A stretch of DNA of 25,097 bases from JAVBLG01 sp031553655 (GTDB lineage: Bacteria > Desulfobacterota > Desulfovibrionia > Desulfovibrionales > Desulfovibrionaceae), in NCBI GenBank assembly GCA_031553655.1, contig JAVBLG010000081.1, positions 1 through 25,097 of the forward strand, given 5' to 3'. Positions within the stretch are counted from its first letter, which is position 1, and each line of letters opens with the position of its first letter. This document shows, piece after piece, positions 15,787-23,937 of this stretch. Below the pieces are notes generated by a model. It searched no databases, was not told the DNA's origin, and saw nothing but the letters and a program-made list of their open reading frames with translations. The position numbers were made by a program, and so were the translations under genes.

Positions 15787-18372
15787 ATGGGAATATCCAG
15801 CTTGTTTTCTTTTCTGCGGCCAAAGGCTTCTTCCGGAGAGGCTCCTGGCGGCGACAGCAGGGTTTTTGCCGCGCGGCACCATCGTTTCAAATTGTTTCTG
15901 ACGGCCTGGAACAATTTTCAGGACGTCATGACCGAATTGGAATATGTGCTGTGTTGTGATCATCCCTTTGGCATGAACCGGGTACGGTCCTTGTGTACGC
16001 AAACGGCCACCCAGGTTTTTCAATGCATCATGCAAATTGACAAACTCAGCCCCGGCAGCGGAAAAGTTCCTGCCGAGCGTTTCGGCATTTTGCAAAACGA
16101 GGTTTCAGCCCTGGTTTTTCCCAAGGGCCGCTGCCTGTTGGGGCCTTCCATTATCGCGGTGGGCGACCCCGAACTTGAATCCGTGCCCGAACTGGTGGAC
16201 CCGGCCGCCGCGCGCTTGGGCGTTTTGCAGCGTTCTATGCCTGATTATGTTCCGCCGGGGTTTGTGCTTACCGCCGCCGGTTGTGAACAGATTTTGCGTG
16301 AAAACGATCTACAGGAAGAAATAAGCCGCCGCGTCCAGATAGCCGGGGGTATTACCGCTTCCACAGCTCTGGAACTGGCGAACAGCCTCGATGCGCTAAT
16401 AAACGGCGCATCTATGCCCGCCGATCTGACTGACGATCTGGGGCGTGAACTTGAGCGTCTGCGCCGTGAAACTGCCGGGCGTGACATGCGCCTGATTTTT
16501 CGAGGTCGTATGTGGCCAGGGAGTGGTAACGGCCCCGAAATGGAGCTGGATCACGGACTGGTGCTGTGGGGGCCTTCCCTGCCGTTGAATTCCGATGACG
16601 AGGCCATTATGGCCGCGTTGCGGTCCACTATCGCGTTGAAATACCATGCCCCCGCTCTTGTTTATAAGCGCTATCGCGGTCTTACCGACCTGGGAGCCGG
16701 GATGTGCGTGGCCTGTCTGTGCGTGGAAGAAGGTGCTTCCGGCGGAGTGGCGCATACGGGTAACCCCATGTCTCCCGTGTCTTTCACTTCGGGCAATGTG
16801 CATCTTTACACGGGCCGGGGCCTTCCTGAAGATATTGAGTATTCGCTTCTGCCGGTGGATGTGCTGCATGTGAGCCGAAGCCATCCACACAAGGTCCGTC
16901 TGCGCAATGTGGCCGGACCGGCCGGGAGGACTGGGCCTGACGATCCGGTTTTGTCCGATGAAGAGGCCGTGCGGATAGCCGAACTCTCTCTGTCTCTGGA
17001 AAATGCCGGCAACTGTCGCCGCCAGTCGGTCACCTTTGCCTTGGAACCTTCCGGCGGGCTTAAAGTGCTGATGCAGCGCGCTATGATCATGGGCCATGTT
17101 GAAGATGCTGAAGTCATTCCGGCCGACGAGGAGTTGCCCTTGCCTCTGCTGGCCGGGGGTGTGGCGGCAAGCCCCGGCATATGCTGCGGAAAACCCTATA
17201 TTTTGAAAGATTTGGCCGATATGGCCGATTTTCCTCTGGGCGGTCTGCTGGTAGTTGAGCGTGACCTTTACCAATGGACAGCGCTTATGGATCGTGCCTG
17301 CGGCATTGTGGCCGAGAGCGGCATTCTGGCCAGCCGCCTCGGCTCTTTGGCCAGAGAATTCGGCAAACCCGCCATTTTCGGTATGCAGGGCGCTGTGGAA
17401 CAATTGGCCGGGCAAGAATGCGTTACGGTTTATGGTGACGGTTGCCTTGTGTATCCCGGTCGGGTGGAGACGCTGCTTGAGTTGGCCCAACCTCCGCGTG
17501 ACTTCATGCCCCAAAGCCCGGTACTGGCCATTCTGCGCCATGCCGCCGAACATATTTTGCCTCTTAACCTAACTCTGGACCCTGATTCTCCTGACTTTAC
17601 CGCCGCTTCCTGCAATACCTATCATGACATAGGGCGTTTCTGCCACGAAAAGGCCGTGCAGGCCATGTTCGACTTTGGTTCAGATCACCGTCGAGCCGCT
17701 TCGCGAGTTAAGCAGCTGCAGGATGATGTGCTTAAGCAGTTCTGGGTTGTAAACCTTGATGACGGTTTTGATGGCCCTATAAACGGGCCGGTGGTGCATA
17801 TTTCCAAAATAAAGTCCAAACCCATGCTGGCTTTGTGGAAGGGCATGAACGCCTGGGCCTGGCAAGGGCCTCCGGCGGTTAACGGCAAGGGCTTCATGTC
17901 GGTACTTTTCGAGGCCACGGCAAATCCACATCTTGACCCGGCGACGCAGTCAACGTTTTTTACGGAAAAAAATTACTTCATGATTGCCGGCGATTATTGC
18001 AGCCTGCATTCGCGCTTCGGTTTTCATTTCGTATCGGTTGAAGCCAGGATTACGGAAAGGCAAGCCGAAAATTATGTGCTGTTCCGCCTGCGCGGGGGCG
18101 CGGCAAATATTGAGCGGCGCGTGGCCAGGGTTAATTTTGTAGGCGATATTTTATGGGAATTTGGTTTTACGCCCAAAATCAGCAGTGACGCCGTGGCCGC
18201 CAGAGCAGAAAATATCAGCCCGGAGGAAGGCATGGCCCTTCTGCATGTGGCCGGGCATATGTGCATACACACCCGACAGTTGGACATGATTATGGCCGAC
18301 CCGGCCGAAGTGGCGGCCCGACGGCGCGAGCTGATTGCCAGATGCAGGGAGTTGTACGTCGCGCACGAATAA
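15787..18372 (+). CDS. Degenerate PEP-synthase-like protein (probable pseudoenzyme)
   Basis: This ~861-residue cytoplasmic protein is a paralogue of the 902-residue protein encoded downstream. Residue numbers count from an in-frame TTG at 15778 (864 aa); the ATG at 15787 is preferred but neither has a good ribosome site. Order: helical N-terminal region (1-135), PPDK_N-like domain (~138-435) recognisable from VPPGFVLTAAG, swivelling phosphohistidine-type domain (~456-562), and an unrecognised C-terminal domain (~590-864). Key residues are missing. The GGK loop is replaced by DPAAARLG, RSSAxGED by RGRMWPGSG, and the catalytic His by Arg520 in ESGILASRLGSLAREF. It is therefore unlikely to phosphorylate itself. 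It may act as a scaffold, sensor or inhibitor for the paralogue. It leads a run with a histidine kinase 44 bases downstream. Confidence 0.8.
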   Translation: MGISSLFSFLRPKASSGEAPGGDSRVFAARHHRFKLFLTAWNNFQDVMTELEYVLCCDHPFGMNRVRSLCTQTATQVFQCIMQIDKLSPGSGKVPAERFGILQNEVSALVFPKGRCLLGPSIIAVGDPELESVPELVDPAAARLGVLQRSMPDYVPPGFVLTAAGCEQILRENDLQEEISRRVQIAGGITASTALELANSLDALINGASMPADLTDDLGRELERLRRETAGRDMRLIFRGRMWPGSGNGPEMELDHGLVLWGPSLPLNSDDEAIMAALRSTIALKYHAPALVYKRYRGLTDLGAGMCVACLCVEEGASGGVAHTGNPMSPVSFTSGNVHLYTGRGLPEDIEYSLLPVDVLHVSRSHPHKVRLRNVAGPAGRTGPDDPVLSDEEAVRIAELSLSLENAGNCRRQSVTFALEPSGGLKVLMQRAMIMGHVEDAEVIPADEELPLPLLAGGVAASPGICCGKPYILKDLADMADFPLGGLLVVERDLYQWTALMDRACGIVAESGILASRLGSLAREFGKPAIFGMQGAVEQLAGQECVTVYGDGCLVYPGRVETLLELAQPPRDFMPQSPVLAILRHAAEHILPLNLTLDPDSPDFTAASCNTYHDIGRFCHEKAVQAMFDFGSDHRRAASRVKQLQDDVLKQFWVVNLDDGFDGPINGPVVHISKIKSKPMLALWKGMNAWAWQGPPAVNGKGFMSVLFEATANPHLDPATQSTFFTEKNYFMIAGDYCSLHSRFGFHFVSVEARITERQAENYVLFRLRGGAANIERRVARVNFVGDILWEFGFTPKISSDAVAARAENISPEEGMALLHVAGHMCIHTRQLDMIMADPAEVAARRRELIARCRELYVAHE

Positions 18373-18416
18373 AAGCTCGTGTGTGGCGATAGAACGGACA
18401 AAGGGAGCGTGTTTTT

Positions 18417-20087
18417 ATGGACGCATTGAGGGGCTACAACAAGATTCGCCGGCGCATGTTTCTCACTCTTTTGCTCCTGGCATTGACGCCGCTTGTGGCG
18501 CTGGGCATGTTCTGCATTGAACGCATCGGTTCAGCCTATGAAGAAAAAGTTTCCGCCGGGCTTGAAGCCATAGCCAGTAGTAAACGGCGCTCCGTAGACA
18601 CATTCATTGTGGAGCGCGTGGCCCAGATCAAGGTTCTGGCCTACACTCACCCTTATTCCGAACTGTCCGACACCGGGCGGCTGAGCGAAATTTTTTCGGC
18701 CATGCAGTCTTCGGGGCGTTCTTTTGTGGACATAGGCGTAATCGGCATGAACGGCAAGCATGTGGCCTATGTTGGCCCGTACAGCCTGCGCGACGCCGAT
18801 TATTCCAGCGAGCACTGGTTTACTGAAGTGGTGAGCAAGGGCGTTTATGTAAGCGATGTGTTCATGGGCTTTCGCAATGTGCCGCATTTTATTATCGCGG
18901 TGCTGCGCCATCAGGGCGGGCAAACCTTTATTGTGCGCGCCACCATTGATATGGAAGCCATTCAGGCCCTTTTGCATCGCGTTTATTCCGGGGCGCGCAG
19001 CGACGCCTATTTGATCAACCGCCAAGGCGTAATGCAGAGCGGGGCGCAACTTTACGGGGCCATTCTTTCCCAAAGCCCGGTAATTATGCCCGAGCGAGCC
19101 AAACAAGACATTGTTATTCTGGATCTCGACGGCGCCTCAGCCGGTTCCGACGGGCGCAACATGGCCGCCGTGGCTCGCCTGGAGTCCATGCCCTGGTCTC
19201 TGGTGGTCATTGAAGATCCTTCGGAACTTATGGAGCCGATGCGCAAACTGAGGCTATTAGTGGTACTCTTTGTGCTGGGCGGCGGCGTGCTTATCGGCCT
19301 TGGCGCTTATTACGGGGCCAGCGGGCTGGTGGGCTATCTGGAGGAAACCGACCGCCATCAGGCTGCTCTGGACTCTAAAATGCTTCAATCGAGCAAAATG
19401 GCCGCGCTTGGCAAAATGGCCGCCGGGGTGGCCCATGAAATCAACAATCCGTTGATGCTCATCCGGGAAAGCGCGGGCTGGATGCGTGATCTACTGGAGG
19501 AAGAAGACGGCAAAAATATGCACAATTATGCCGAGCTTCTGGAAACAGCGGTCAAAATTGAAAAACATGTGGACAGAGCCAAGGGCGTTACCCATCGCAT
19601 GTTGGGCTTTGGGCGACGCATGGACCCGCAGCATGACGAAATTTTCCTCAATTCCCTGGCCGACCAGACCATAGCTTTTCTGGAAACCGAAGCCGCGCAG
19701 CGCAGCATAGAAATAGCGCGCGACTACGACCGTAGCCTGCCGTCCATAACCAATGACCCGGCGCAGCTTCAGCAGGTTATGCTCAATGTCATCGACAATG
19801 CCATCGACGCGGTGGGCAAGGACGGCAAAATAACAGTGACTACACGGTTTTTCCCCGATGAGGGCAGGGTGCGCTGCTATATTGAAGATACCGGTCCTGG
19901 CATTCCCCAGGATAAGTTGGCCAATATTTTCGACCCGTTTTTCACCACTAAAAAACCCGGCGAAGGTACCGGCCTTGGTTTGGCCATATGTTTTTCCATT
20001 CTGGAAAAACTCGGCGGACGCATCAGCGCGGAAAACAAAGAAGGCGGCGGAGCCAAATTTACTATAAGTCTTCCCGTAGAAAGCTAA
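18417..20087 (+). CDS. Cache-domain sensor histidine kinase
   Basis: This 556-residue membrane kinase has a first helix (~13-33), a long periplasmic region (~40-275) with features of a double Cache sensor (SVDTFIVERVAQIKVLA, IGVIGMNGKHVAYVGPY, DVFMGFRNVPHFIIAV), and a second helix (~278-300). There is no clear HAMP; a short linker leads to the HisKA box MAAGVAHEINNPL with H340. The ATPase has NDPAQLQQVMLNVIDNAIDA (N box), DTGPGIP (491-497), FDPFFTTK and GTGLGLA. The H-box type is that of NtrB/DctB-like kinases. The ATG at 18417 has AAGGGAG ~10 bases upstream. The next gene, 16 bases on, is a receiver-only regulator and the likely partner. The Cache domain suggests a small-molecule ligand, perhaps a carboxylate or amino acid. 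Confidence 0.88.
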   Translation: MDALRGYNKIRRRMFLTLLLLALTPLVALGMFCIERIGSAYEEKVSAGLEAIASSKRRSVDTFIVERVAQIKVLAYTHPYSELSDTGRLSEIFSAMQSSGRSFVDIGVIGMNGKHVAYVGPYSLRDADYSSEHWFTEVVSKGVYVSDVFMGFRNVPHFIIAVLRHQGGQTFIVRATIDMEAIQALLHRVYSGARSDAYLINRQGVMQSGAQLYGAILSQSPVIMPERAKQDIVILDLDGASAGSDGRNMAAVARLESMPWSLVVIEDPSELMEPMRKLRLLVVLFVLGGGVLIGLGAYYGASGLVGYLEETDRHQAALDSKMLQSSKMAALGKMAAGVAHEINNPLMLIRESAGWMRDLLEEEDGKNMHNYAELLETAVKIEKHVDRAKGVTHRMLGFGRRMDPQHDEIFLNSLADQTIAFLETEAAQRSIEIARDYDRSLPSITNDPAQLQQVMLNVIDNAIDAVGKDGKITVTTRFFPDEGRVRCYIEDTGPGIPQDKLANIFDPFFTTKKPGEGTGLGLAICFSILEKLGGRISAENKEGGGAKFTISLPVES

Positions 20088-20103
20088 AAACAAGGAACAA
20101 GCC

Positions 20104-20469
20104 ATGCGCGTACTTATTGTTGACGACGAACTTGAATTCCTGGAACTCATAGAAAAACGCCTTTCACGGCGCAATATGGCGGTGAGCACAGCCCCCAGTG
20201 GGCAGAAGGCTCTGGAATTGCTGGATGACAACGATTTTGACGCCGTGGTCATGGATGTGCGCATGCCGGGCATGGATGGCCTTGAAACCCTGCGGCACAT
20301 GAAGGAGAAAAAACCTTCTCTACCGGTGATTCTGCTCACCGGGCATGCCAGCATGGGCGTGGCCGTGAACGGAATGGAACTGGGGGCTTTCGATTACATG
20401 CTCAAGCCCGTGGCCATCAATGACCTTATAATGAAGCTTGAAGACGCTGTTCGGACAAGGACAGTTTAG
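20104..20469 (+). CDS. Receiver-only response regulator
   Basis: This 121-residue protein consists of one CheY-like receiver domain with no output domain. Acidic pocket D7/D8, phospho-acceptor D51 in VVMDVRMPGMDGLE, T79 in LLTGHAS and K101 in YMLKPV are all present, so it should be phosphorylated. AAGGAA lies 6 bases before the ATG. It is 16 bases after the histidine kinase and 2 bases before the 902-residue PEP-synthase-like gene, so the three are almost certainly one operon. Lacking DNA binding, it must act through a protein partner. The flanking enzyme and pseudoenzyme are candidates by position only. Confidence 0.92.
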   Translation: MRVLIVDDELEFLELIEKRLSRRNMAVSTAPSGQKALELLDDNDFDAVVMDVRMPGMDGLETLRHMKEKKPSLPVILLTGHASMGVAVNGMELGAFDYMLKPVAINDLIMKLEDAVRTRTV

Positions 20470-20471
20470 TC

Positions 20472-23180
20472 ATGGCCCTTCTGGAGCGCCTGACCGGCAT
20501 CTTTAAAAAGGACCGGCCGCCCGATCCCGAAGCGGAAAAGGCTCGGCTCGCGGCCGAGGAAGAGATCAGGGCGCGTTTGTTGTTGCGCTGCAATCTTTTC
20601 AGACGGCTTTTGTCGGCCAACAAAACCGCCCTGGAGATCATGTCGGAGGTGGAAGAGAAACTGGCTTCGGGGCAGCCCTTTGGCATGGGCTATGCGCGCG
20701 GGGCCGGGGCACGTTGCGGAGCGGCAGTTTTCAGCATGGTGCGGGCGCTTAACGAACTTTCCGACAATGCCTGGCCGGGACTAGGCGGACGACTTTCGGC
20801 CATTTTGGCCCAGATTGAGCGTGATCTTGATCACCGGGAAAAAAGAGAACCGGGGCCGTATGTGATTCCGCTGAACGAGGCCGGGATGAATTTTGTGCAC
20901 GAAACCGGCGGAAAAATGGCCTCCCTGGGCGAGGCCCATCAATCCATAGGCATGCCCATACCAGATGGCTTTGTGGTTACAGCTTCGGCCTATTACCACT
21001 TCATGGCTAAAAATGGTCTACAAGACGAAATTGACCGTCTGATTCAAGCCTCGTCCAGTGATGGCTTGGACAGCATTTTTAACCTTTCCACAACAATACG
21101 TAAGCTCATCCAACAGGCTCCCATGCCGGAGGATTTGGAACAGGCCATCACTTCGGCCTTGTGCGGCATGCAGGAACGGGGCGGAGCCTCGCTTCGCCTG
21201 GCCTTGCGTAGCAGCGCCATGGGCGAAGATGCCAAGGGGTCTTCATTTGCCGGGCAATATCACTCCGAACTTAACGTGCATCCCGACGAGACTTTGGAGG
21301 TATGGCGCGACATTGTGGCCAGCAAATACGACGTAACCGCCATGAATTACCGTTTTGAGCGGGGCATAGCCGACGATGCCGTGCCTATGTGCGTGGGGGT
21401 TCTGGCCATGATCGAGGCCCGGGCCGGGGGCGTGGTTTACAGCCGCGATCCGCTTTCCGCCCATGGTGGCGACATAATTATCAATTCCGTGCCTGGATTA
21501 CCCAAGGCCGTGGTGGATGGTTCTTTCAACCCCGACATGTTCACTTGCTCGCGCAGCAGGCCTGTGCAATTAAAGTCTTCAATCATAGCGCAAAAGCCTT
21601 TCCGTTTTGACTGCGACCCGCAAAAAGGCATAGTGCGTTCCATACTTTCCTCTGAAGAAGGGGGCAAACCATCCATAAGCGCGGATGAAGCGGTAACACT
21701 AGCCGGGCTTGGGCTGATGCTGGAAGAATTTTACGCCGAGCCTCAAGATGTGGAATGGGCGCTGGACAAAAGAGGTAATATAATAATTCTGCAAAGCCGC
21801 AGCATAACCGGCTCTTTAGAAGAAGACGAAGAAGGAGCCTCGGCCGGAGCTGGGACTTTGGCGGAAGGTGCGGTTGATTCATCAGCGAAAGATAATACGG
21901 CGGCATTGAACGCGCCTCATGGCGTTGGCACGGCTGAAGGCGGTGAGTTCCCTGATTTGCCGGTTTTGATGTCCGGTGGGGTGTGCGTAAGCCCCGGCGT
22001 GGGCTTCGGCAAAGTGTTTTTTGCCCGAAAAGACGCCGATATTCTAGCTTTTCCGGCCGGAAGCGTGCTGGTGGTGGAGCGGGCCCTGCCGCGCTGGGCT
22101 GTGCTGCTTTCCCGGGCGGCCGCCGTAATCAGTGAATCGGGCGGCATGGCCGGGCACTTGGCCGGGGTGGCCCGCGAGTATAGCGTTCCAGCTATTTTTG
22201 GCTTGCAGGGAGCGTTAGCATCCTTGGCCGAGTCAGGAGAAATTACTGTTGACGCAGTACGCGGCCGTGTTTACCCGGACGCGCACCCTGAAGTGGGGTC
22301 CGCGCCACAGCGCAAAAATATGATGCGCGGCAGCATGATTTACGAAGCTCTGTCTTCGGCCGCAAAGTTTATGGTTCCCCTGTCGCTGCTTGATCCCTCC
22401 TCACCGAATTTCAGTCCGGAAAATTGTAAATCATTGCACGACATCACCAGATTCTGCCATGAAAAGTCCGTGGAGTTGATGTTTGGCGGCGAAGAAGATT
22501 TGCAAGCCGGTTACGGAAAGCAACTTAAGGATCGGGTCAAGCTTCAATATTGGGTAATCGACCTTGGTGGGGGCTTTAAAAAACCTGTCTCCGGACCGAT
22601 TGTGGAACTTTCCAACATAAATTCCGGTCCCATGCTGGAACTGTGGCATGGTATGATCGCCGTGCCCTGGGCCGGTCCGCCCGACGCCGGGGCGGCGGGG
22701 TTTATGTCGGTGGTTTTTGAAAGCGCTATGCGCCAAGATCTGGAAGCCAGCGTGGCCACAAAAATGGATAACCGCAACTTTATGATGATTTCCGAAAGCT
22801 TCATGCTGTTGCAGGCCAGATTCGGCTATCATTTTTGTACAGTGGAGGCTCAGGCCGGGGAGTCGGCCCACGAGAATTATCTGAGCTTCCAGTTCAAAGG
22901 GGGGGCCGCCAACAACGAGCGGCGTGTGCTGCGTGCCGCGATGGTGGGCGACCTGCTTGAGGAATACGGCTTCAAGGTGGACGTGAAGGAAGACGCTCTT
23001 TTTGCCGTGGCCGAGGGTTATGAGCAAAAAGACACCTTGATGCGCGCCCGCCTTTTGGGTTATCTGCTCATTCACACCAGACAGGTGGACATGATTATGA
23101 AAGATGCCGGGCGAGCCGCCGAGCTGGCCAAAAAATTAGCCGCGGATATGGGGATGCTCGCATCTGACTACATTGCCTGA
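20472..23180 (+). CDS. PEP-synthase/PPDK-type phosphotransferase with a novel C-terminal domain
   Basis: This 902-residue cytoplasmic protein has a charged helical N-terminus (1-130) and an ATP-grasp PPDK_N domain (~138-445) with GGK (146-148), LALRSSAMGED (243-253), SSFAGQY and the closing VEWALD...ILQSRS. An acidic/Ala-rich linker (~448-490) leads to a swivelling phosphohistidine domain (~500-602) with catalytic H562 in SGGMAGHLAGVAREY. The family moves phosphate from ATP to the His and then to an acceptor. The usual C-terminal PEP/pyruvate barrel is absent; residues ~630-902 form a domain shared only with the 864-residue paralogue here (HDITRFCHEKSVELMF, FKGGAANNERR, IHTRQVDMIM). PEP synthase activity is therefore not expected and the acceptor is unknown; rifampin phosphotransferase is a precedent for re-used ATP/His domains. 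Start: 2 bases after the response regulator stop. Confidence 0.85.
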   Translation: MALLERLTGIFKKDRPPDPEAEKARLAAEEEIRARLLLRCNLFRRLLSANKTALEIMSEVEEKLASGQPFGMGYARGAGARCGAAVFSMVRALNELSDNAWPGLGGRLSAILAQIERDLDHREKREPGPYVIPLNEAGMNFVHETGGKMASLGEAHQSIGMPIPDGFVVTASAYYHFMAKNGLQDEIDRLIQASSSDGLDSIFNLSTTIRKLIQQAPMPEDLEQAITSALCGMQERGGASLRLALRSSAMGEDAKGSSFAGQYHSELNVHPDETLEVWRDIVASKYDVTAMNYRFERGIADDAVPMCVGVLAMIEARAGGVVYSRDPLSAHGGDIIINSVPGLPKAVVDGSFNPDMFTCSRSRPVQLKSSIIAQKPFRFDCDPQKGIVRSILSSEEGGKPSISADEAVTLAGLGLMLEEFYAEPQDVEWALDKRGNIIILQSRSITGSLEEDEEGASAGAGTLAEGAVDSSAKDNTAALNAPHGVGTAEGGEFPDLPVLMSGGVCVSPGVGFGKVFFARKDADILAFPAGSVLVVERALPRWAVLLSRAAAVISESGGMAGHLAGVAREYSVPAIFGLQGALASLAESGEITVDAVRGRVYPDAHPEVGSAPQRKNMMRGSMIYEALSSAAKFMVPLSLLDPSSPNFSPENCKSLHDITRFCHEKSVELMFGGEEDLQAGYGKQLKDRVKLQYWVIDLGGGFKKPVSGPIVELSNINSGPMLELWHGMIAVPWAGPPDAGAAGFMSVVFESAMRQDLEASVATKMDNRNFMMISESFMLLQARFGYHFCTVEAQAGESAHENYLSFQFKGGAANNERRVLRAAMVGDLLEEYGFKVDVKEDALFAVAEGYEQKDTLMRARLLGYLLIHTRQVDMIMKDAGRAAELAKKLAADMGMLASDYIA

Positions 23181-23219
23181 AACGTGACTTATGGATAACT
23201 TCAAAAGCGAAAAGTTGTA

Positions 23220-23795
23220 ATGGCTGAAGATAAAATATTTACCTTGCCCGAAAAGGCTTGTATTTGCCTGATAGGCATGCCCGGCGCGGGCAAGTCGGTG
23301 GTGGGCCGGGCCTTGGCCGCGCGCCTGAAATGGGGTTTTCTGGACACCGACTACATCATGGAGGCCGCCTATGGCGTAAGGCTTCAGGATCTGGCTGATC
23401 GCCTGGGCAAAGAAGCCTTTCTGGATGTGGAGGAAACTATTATTTTGTCCGTCAGGGCCAACCGTGTTATCATTGCCACGGGCGGCAGCGTGGTTTACCG
23501 GCCCAAGGCCATGGAATATCTTGATTCTATTGGCCTTGTTACCTACCTTGATGTCCCTTTGCCCACCATTTTGGAGCGGATAGCCCGCAACCCTGATCGC
23601 GGTCTGGCCATAGCCCCGGGCCAGACAGTGGAAGACTTGTTCAACGAGCGCAACGCGCTTTACACCAGCTATGCCAAGCTGACCGTGCACACCGAGCGGA
23701 AAAACCCGGAACAGTGCGCAGCTGAAATAGTTGGAAGAATCAGGATAGAGGAAACAAAATGTTTCAATCCACAGTCAGCTCCATCCGCCAACTGA
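23220..23795 (+). CDS. Shikimate-kinase-fold protein with altered substrate site
   Basis: This 191-residue P-loop kinase of the AroK/AroL family has Walker A GMPGAGKS (19-26), FLDTDYIME (D44 aligning with the shikimate-binding Asp), IIATGG (85-89), lid Arg127 and ERNALY (R144). Two usual features are changed. The substrate Arg in the F-R-x-x-E motif is Leu68 (EAFLDVEE), and the GGG motif is one Gly short (ATGGSVV). The lid RPL is RGL. It could be a shikimate kinase with reduced activity or a homologue acting on another alcohol. It starts 39 bases after the 902-residue protein; the ATG overlaps the TAA of a 9-residue mini-ORF, and no good ribosome site is seen. The tail after residue 178 is extra. 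Confidence 0.8.
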   Translation: MAEDKIFTLPEKACICLIGMPGAGKSVVGRALAARLKWGFLDTDYIMEAAYGVRLQDLADRLGKEAFLDVEETIILSVRANRVIIATGGSVVYRPKAMEYLDSIGLVTYLDVPLPTILERIARNPDRGLAIAPGQTVEDLFNERNALYTSYAKLTVHTERKNPEQCAAEIVGRIRIEETKCFNPQSAPSAN

Positions 23796-23937
23796 CTCCG
23801 TTTGCGGCGGATAGGAGCCGTGCGGATTGCCCCTCCCTGAAGGAAGGGGTTACAAAAAAAATTTCATCGACTTCGTAGTTTTGTCAATCAATTTTTCCCC
23901 TTGAAGGGGGAGGTTTCAGACCATAAAGGAAATTTTG
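23796..23937 (+). other. Structured intergenic leader before purC
   Basis: Two local hairpins are possible: 23830-23849 (CCCCTCCC/GGAAGGGG with one mismatch) and 23897-23909 (CCCC/GGGG). Their halves can instead pair with each other: 23832-23837 with 23908-23913, and AAGGGG at 23844-23849 with CCCCTT at 23897-23902. This gives one long-range stem, an either/or fold that may be regulatory or simply a dispersed inverted repeat. AAAGGA before purC (to 23930) is its ribosome site. Confidence 0.45.

Noticed and set aside
16396..17553. Long minus-strand open frame (385 codons) opposite the 864-residue protein
   Set aside because: The His/Gln/Gly-rich translation has no domain, while the plus-strand frame aligns along its length with a paralogue.
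20472..23180. Ordinary PEP synthase (ppsA) or pyruvate phosphate dikinase
   Set aside because: The C-terminal PEP/pyruvate barrel and its catalytic Cys region are missing, replaced by an unrecognised domain.
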